The notes under the pieces: generated by a model
Told to the model about the DNA's origin: nothing
Databases searched by the model: none
Seen by the model: the letters and a program-made list of their open reading frames with translations, nothing else
From: an uncultured Pelagibacteraceae bacterium
GTDB lineage: Bacteria > Pseudomonadota > Alphaproteobacteria > Pelagibacterales > Pelagibacteraceae
Length of the DNA: 51,868 bases
NCBI GenBank assembly: GCA_902570695.1
Contig: CACFZE010000010.1
Span: 1 to 51,868 of the forward strand
Direction of reading: 5' to 3'
Program-made: the position numbers and the translations under genes
In this document: in pieces, positions 47,941 through 51,868 of the stretch
Position numbering within the stretch: position 1 is the stretch's first letter
Layout of the letters: each line of letters starts with the position of its first letter

Positions 47941-48627
47941 TTAGGAAAAGTTTCTATATAAAGATACTAGGATTCCTTGAACTTTTACTCTATCGGGACC
48001 AAATATTTTAGTTTCGTAATTTCTATTAGCGCTTTCCAAAGCTACGGTCTTACCTTTTCTTCTTATTCTTTTTAGCATTGCTTCGTGATCGTCAATTAAT
48101 GCAACTACTATTTTTCCATTTTCAGCTGTATCAGTTTTTTTTACAATTACTGTATCACCATCATTTATTCCAGCCTCGATCATTGAATCTCCTTGCACTT
48201 TTAGTCCAAAAAATTCTCCATTTTTCTCTATATTGGAAGGCAAAGGTATTCTAGAAACTTCATTTTGAATTGCTTCAACAGGTGTACCAGCAGCAATTTT
48301 ACCTAATACAGGTATTTCATTTTTATCTGAATTATTTAAATTTGGACTTTCATCAAGTCCACCTTTAATTACACTTGGTGAAAAACTGTTATAGATATCA
48401 TTTGCTGAAGCTGTTTCAGGTAACTTAATGACTTCCAAAGCTCTTGCTTTATGAGCCAATCTTTTAATAAAGCCTCTTTCTTCTAAAGCACTAATTAATC
48501 TATGAATCCCAGATTTAGACCTTAGATTTAAAGATTCCTTCATCTCTTCATAAGAGGGAGATACACCACTAGATCTCAACTTCTTGTTGATAAATAAAAG
48601 CAAGTTTTTTTGTTTTTTAGTTAACAT
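47941..48627 (-). CDS. lexA: LexA repressor (SOS regulator)
   Basis: The ATG at 48627 gives 228 residues starting [13 protein letters not shown]; a longer frame from 48645 would run through the leader. The winged-helix DNA-binding domain spans about 1-65. The self-cleavage site is A113-G114 and the Ser-Lys dyad is S148 (GDSMIEAG) and K186 (AMLKRI). RecA-stimulated cleavage derepresses DNA-repair genes. A GTTC-N7-GTTC box upstream suggests autoregulation. It follows trpC, an alphaproteobacterial arrangement. Confidence 0.96.
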   Translation of the reverse strand: MLTKKQKNLLLFINKKLRSSGVSPSYEEMKESLNLRSKSGIHRLISALEERGFIKRLAHKARALEVIKLPETASANDIYNSFSPSVIKGGLDESPNLNNSDKNEIPVLGKIAAGTPVEAIQNEVSRIPLPSNIEKNGEFFGLKVQGDSMIEAGINDGDTVIVKKTDTAENGKIVVALIDDHEAMLKRIRRKGKTVALESANRNYETKIFGPDRVKVQGILVSLYRNFS

Positions 48628-48649
48628 AGAACAAATTGTGTACATAAAT

Positions 48650-48664
48650 GTTCTACAAAAGTTC
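48650..48664 (-). promoter_or_regulatory. LexA (SOS) box upstream of lexA
   Basis: On the plus strand the site reads GTTC-TACAAAA-GTTC, i.e. GAAC-N7-GAAC on the coding strand, exactly the alphaproteobacterial SOS direct repeat. It sits 22 bases before the lexA ATG, and overlaps the spacer after a possible -35 TTGATA, so LexA binding would block polymerase. It lies in the 71-base trpC-lexA gap. Confidence 0.8.
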
Positions 48665-48698
48665 TATCAATTAAACAAGAGTTAAAATGTTAATAAAT

Positions 48699-49502
48699 TC
48701 AACACTTTTTTTGTAAAATAGAAAAAATATTATTATTTTCTAAATTTTTTAAAATCGATTCACCTATGAGAAATGTTTTTATTTTTGTTTCTGAGGCTAT
48801 TTTCAAAACGTCTTCTTTGTTTTTTATTCCGCTCTCTGAAATTAATGGTCCATCGTGATTAATTAAAATATTATGAATATCATAAGTTGTATTTATATCT
48901 GTTTTAAGTGTTTTTAAATTCCTATTGTTTATCCCTATTAGTGCATCTTTGTACTTTAGAGATTTTTTGGCCTCTTCAACAGTGTGAACTTCAACAATTA
49001 CAGACATTTTAAGTTTCTCAGCTTCTTCATACAATTCATCAGCAGTTTTTTCATCAACGCCAGCTAAAATTATTAAAATAGCATCAGCACCATAACTCCT
49101 AGAAAGATGGACTTGAAATTTATCAACAAAAAAATCTTTACATAAAATAGGTAAATTTATTTTTTGTTTAATTTTACTAATATGAATTAAGTTTCCTAAA
49201 AAAAAATCCTCTTCAGTTAAAACGGACAGGCAAGTTACATTATTTTTTAAGTATATATCGGCAATTTCAACAGGGTTATAATTTTCAATAATTACACCAG
49301 CTGAAGGACTCGCTTTTTTAATCTCTCCAATAATAGAGATTTTATTTTGATTTATATTATTCTGTATTTTTTCTTTAAAATTTATATAATTTTTTTGATT
49401 TAAAATTTTGTCATTTAGGGAATTTATTGAAATATCTTTTTTTAAAATTTGAATTTTATTTCTTTTTTTATTAATTATTTTTTCTAATATATTTTCAGAC
49501 AT
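48699..49502 (-). CDS. trpC: Indole-3-glycerol phosphate synthase
   Basis: The 267-residue TIM-barrel enzyme contains IGEIKKASPSAGVI (about 58-71), ILCKDFFVDKFQV, IIVEVHTVEEA-type and LIGINNRNLKTLKTD motifs, and a final SESGI and LIGESIL phosphate site. It closes the indole ring in tryptophan synthesis. It overlaps trpD by 8 bases. Confidence 0.96.
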   Translation of the reverse strand: MSENILEKIINKKRNKIQILKKDISINSLNDKILNQKNYINFKEKIQNNINQNKISIIGEIKKASPSAGVIIENYNPVEIADIYLKNNVTCLSVLTEEDFFLGNLIHISKIKQKINLPILCKDFFVDKFQVHLSRSYGADAILIILAGVDEKTADELYEEAEKLKMSVIVEVHTVEEAKKSLKYKDALIGINNRNLKTLKTDINTTYDIHNILINHDGPLISESGIKNKEDVLKIASETKIKTFLIGESILKNLENNNIFSILQKKC

Positions 49503-50487
49503 TTCTCAATTTTACTAAATGTGAATATGTTTTTCCAGATAGCAAATGATCTCTTGCTTTTTCATAGGCATATTTATAATTATCTTCTCTTTCGGATATT
49601 ATTAAACCAGCTGCAGCATTTAATGATACTGCTTTAGAAAAGTCATCATCATTACCTTTAAATATATCTATAATTTTTTGTGAATTAAATTTTGCGTCAT
49701 TTCCAACTATTTTATCGAAACCTTCAGCATTTACTTTTAATTCTTTAGGATCAATAATCATTTCATTAATTTCCCCATTTCTTAATTGTCTAACGATCGT
49801 TTTATCATATGGTGATATTTCATCTAAACCATCATTGCTATTAACAATCCAAGCAAATTTTATATTTAAGTCTTTCAAGGCAACAGCAAATATATCTAGA
49901 AGTTTTTTATCAAAAACTCCCACAACTTGTTTTTCAACATTTGCTGGACTACTCAAAGGACCAATCATATTAAAAATTGTTCTCTTCTTAATTTTTTTTC
50001 TTGTTGGGCCAACATATTTCATTGCGCTATGATAATTTGGAGCAAACATAAATCCAAAATGATTTTTTTTAATTTGATTTTCAATATCTTTGGGTTCCAA
50101 GTTGATATTTATATTTAATGCTTCCAAAACATCCGCAGATCCACATTTTGATGAAACTGCTTTATTACCATGTTTTGCTACCTTAATTCCCATACTTGAA
50201 AGTAATAATGCTGAAGCAGTAGATATATTTAATGTATCCTTGCCATCTCCGCCTGTTCCACAGGTATCTATGCAGTCATCTACATTAATTTTTTTCGCTT
50301 TATTTCTAAGCACTGAGACTCCACCTGCTATTTCTGTTGAAACTTCACCCTTTTTTGAGAGCAGAGTTAAAAAATTATAAATTTCATCATCATTAGCTTT
50401 TCCATTCATCAAGATTTCAAAAGCATCAATACTTTCCTGTAATGTTAAATTTTCACTTAATTCAAGTTTTTTTAAATATTTTTCCAT
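49495..50487 (-). CDS. trpD: Anthranilate phosphoribosyltransferase
   Basis: The 330-residue enzyme has the PRPP-binding motif DTCGTGGDGKDTLNIST (about 79-95) and a KHGNKAVSSKCGSADVLEAL motif, with FMFAPNYHSAMKYV and RTIFNMIGPLSSPA further on. It is not fused to trpG, unlike in enteric bacteria. It abuts trpG with no intervening base. Confidence 0.97.
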   Translation of the reverse strand: MEKYLKKLELSENLTLQESIDAFEILMNGKANDDEIYNFLTLLSKKGEVSTEIAGGVSVLRNKAKKINVDDCIDTCGTGGDGKDTLNISTASALLLSSMGIKVAKHGNKAVSSKCGSADVLEALNININLEPKDIENQIKKNHFGFMFAPNYHSAMKYVGPTRKKIKKRTIFNMIGPLSSPANVEKQVVGVFDKKLLDIFAVALKDLNIKFAWIVNSNDGLDEISPYDKTIVRQLRNGEINEMIIDPKELKVNAEGFDKIVGNDAKFNSQKIIDIFKGNDDDFSKAVSLNAAAGLIISEREDNYKYAYEKARDHLLSGKTYSHLVKLRNV

Positions 50488-51051
50488 TTATTTAATAAAA
50501 TTTTTTAAAATTTTTAAACCATCTTTAGTCTTTATACTTTCGGGATGGAATTGTACTCCATGAACATCATAAATTCTATGTTTTACACCCATAATTATTC
50601 CATCTAAAGTCATGGCTGTTATTTCTAAATCTTTAGAGAGTGTTTTCTTATCGATTATTAAACTATGGTATCTAGTTGCTTCAAATATTTTTGGTATTCC
50701 TTTTAAAATCCCTATATTTTTTGAAATGATTTTACTTGTTTTTCCATGAACCAATTCTTTAGCTTGAATAATTTTAGATCCAAATATTTGACCTATAATT
50801 TGATGACCTAAACAAACTCCAAGTATTGGAATTTTATTATACAATTCACTTACTATTGATAGACAGTTTCCAGCTTGATCAGGATTACCTGGACCAGGTG
50901 ATATTACAATTTTATTATATTTTTTCTTTAATATTTCTTTTGTATTAATTTTATCATTTCTTATTACGTCTACATTTTGACAAAACTTAGATATGTAATG
51001 ATACAAATTAAAAGTAAAACTATCATAGTTATCAATTAAAATTATTTTCAT
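50488..51051 (-). CDS. trpG: Anthranilate synthase component II (glutamine amidotransferase)
   Basis: The 187-residue class I amidotransferase has the oxyanion segment SPGPGNPDQAG (51-61), the nucleophile C80 in GVCLGHQ, and a C-terminal VQFHPES with the catalytic His and Glu. It supplies ammonia to TrpE. In some bacteria it also serves p-aminobenzoate synthesis; the trp context favours anthranilate. Confidence 0.95.
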   Translation of the reverse strand: MKIILIDNYDSFTFNLYHYISKFCQNVDVIRNDKINTKEILKKKYNKIVISPGPGNPDQAGNCLSIVSELYNKIPILGVCLGHQIIGQIFGSKIIQAKELVHGKTSKIISKNIGILKGIPKIFEATRYHSLIIDKKTLSKDLEITAMTLDGIIMGVKHRIYDVHGVQFHPESIKTKDGLKILKNFIK

Positions 51052-51053
51052 AA

Positions 51054-51868
51054 TTACTCGATTGCTTTTAATAGAGCCTTTGCTTTATTAACTGTTTCAA
51101 GATATTCGTTTTGTGGTTTACTATCTGCAACTATTCCAGCACCAGATTGCACATAAAATTTCTTATTTTTAGCCACTGCAGTTCTAAGTGCAATACATGT
51201 ATCAAATTCACCATTTGCTGAAAAATATCCAATTCCACCGGCATAAACTTTTCTTTTAGTTGTCTCTAGCTCATCTATTATCTCCATTGCTCTAATTTTT
51301 GGAGCCCCAGATACTGTTCCTGCTGGAAATCCAGACAACATAGTTTCAAATTTTGAGTATTTATTATTAAAAACTCCTTCAACATTTGATACAATATGCA
51401 TGACATGAGAGTATCTTTCTATTGAAAAACTTTCAGTCACTTTTACAGTATTAATCATTGATACTTTTCCAGTGTCGTTTCTTCCTAAATCAAGTAGCAT
51501 TAAATGTTCAGACAGCTCTTTTTTGTCATTCAATAAATCTTTTTCGAAAAATAAATCTTGTTTTTTATTCCTTCCCCTTGGTCTTGTTCCAGCAATCGGT
51601 CTAATCGTGACTTTATTATTTCTTAACCTAACAAGTATTTCTGGACTAGCGCCAATAATTTGAAAATCTTTAAAATTAAAAAAATACATAAAAGGAGAAG
51701 GGTTTGTTTTTCTTAATTTTTTATAAATTTCTATTGGATTTTTACTTAATTTAGTTTCAAATCTTTGACTTAGAACTACCTGAAATATATCTCCAACTTT
51801 AATATATTTTTTAGCTTTTTTTACATTTGATAAAAATTTTTGTTTAGAAATATTTGATTTTACTTTCG
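51054..51868 (-). CDS. trpE: Anthranilate synthase component I, N-terminal part outside window
   Basis: The minus-strand frame is open to the window edge (first whole codon 51866-51864), so the ATG at 51689 is internal and the start lies beyond. The visible 270 residues are the chorismate-binding domain: AKKYIKVGDIFQVVLSQRF near the edge, then IAGTRPRGR, LMLLDLGRNDTGKV, FPAGTVSGAPKIRAMEIIDE, and IQSGAGIVADS-type end (reads VQSGAGIVADSKP). It uses chorismate and ammonia from TrpG. The N-terminal tryptophan feedback site is not in view. A 2-base gap separates it from trpG. Confidence 0.95.
   Translation of the reverse strand, partial: KVKSNISKQKFLSNVKKAKKYIKVGDIFQVVLSQRFETKLSKNPIEIYKKLRKTNPSPFMYFFNFKDFQIIGASPEILVRLRNNKVTIRPIAGTRPRGRNKKQDLFFEKDLLNDKKELSEHLMLLDLGRNDTGKVSMINTVKVTESFSIERYSHVMHIVSNVEGVFNNKYSKFETMLSGFPAGTVSGAPKIRAMEIIDELETTKRKVYAGGIGYFSANGEFDTCIALRTAVAKNKKFYVQSGAGIVADSKPQNEYLETVNKAKALLKAIE

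Noticed and set aside
48629..48643. GAAC-N7-GTAC next to the lexA start as a second SOS box
   Set aside because: The second half-site is mismatched; only the 48650-48664 repeat is perfect.
1..51868. Mobile elements, CRISPR, prophage, toxin-antitoxin or defence genes
   Set aside because: No transposase, integrase, repeat-spacer array or defence-type protein was seen; every long frame is a housekeeping gene in a conserved order.

Overview
The window looks like a piece of a streamlined marine alphaproteobacterial chromosome, most likely SAR11 (Pelagibacterales). The evidence is strongly AT-rich DNA with Lys/Asn/Ile-heavy proteins, genes packed with 1-17 base overlaps or gaps of a few bases, almost no non-coding DNA, and several gene orders typical of Alphaproteobacteria (tig-clpP-clpX-lon, nuoA-N followed by birA-coaX-rnj-DUF1467-proS-lolCD-dnaE, and trpEGDC-lexA). 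The putative LexA box is also the alphaproteobacterial GTTC-N7-GTTC type. The assignment comes from reading alone; no GC calculation or database search was run.

Layout. 1-4630: a 5'-truncated UshA-like metallophosphatase/5'-nucleotidase, glycerol kinase, an exported histidine phosphatase and a beta-hydroxyacid dehydrogenase. 4627-4806: a 59-residue two-helix membrane protein on the minus strand. 4884-10889: tRNA-Leu(UAG) almost touching trigger factor, then clpP, clpX and lon, a folding and protein-turnover block. 10937-11095: tRNA-Val(UAC) and tRNA-Asp(GUC). 11179-25046: the complete 14-gene complex I operon nuoA-nuoN. 25046-34822: biotin ligase, type III pantothenate kinase, RNase J, a DUF1467 membrane protein, ProS, a LolC/E permease with LolD, and DNA polymerase III alpha. 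34945-46544: rpsB, tsf and frr (translation), uppS, cdsA and dxr (isoprenoid and phospholipid precursors), bamA and skp (outer-membrane assembly), then lpxD, fabZ, lpxA, lpxI and lpxB (lipid A). 46527-51868, minus strand: trpE (5' end outside), trpG, trpD, trpC, lexA with its SOS box, then gltX.

How the genes work together: nearly all are housekeeping genes for energy conservation, protein quality control, translation, envelope biogenesis, replication and tryptophan synthesis. I see no prophage, insertion sequence, CRISPR array, toxin-antitoxin pair, defence system or secondary-metabolite cluster.

The points most worth checking are small and structural: a trigger-factor start codon 6 nt after a tRNA CCA end; a foldable rpsB leader whose closing stem overlaps the probable ribosome site; genes missing from otherwise conserved neighbourhoods (pyrH, rseP, hupB, moaC/moeA/comEC); a shared inverted repeat whose ends are the stop codons of two convergent genes; 11-A tracts inside uppS and dxr; and the small membrane protein gene. 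I found no convincing undescribed multi-gene system.
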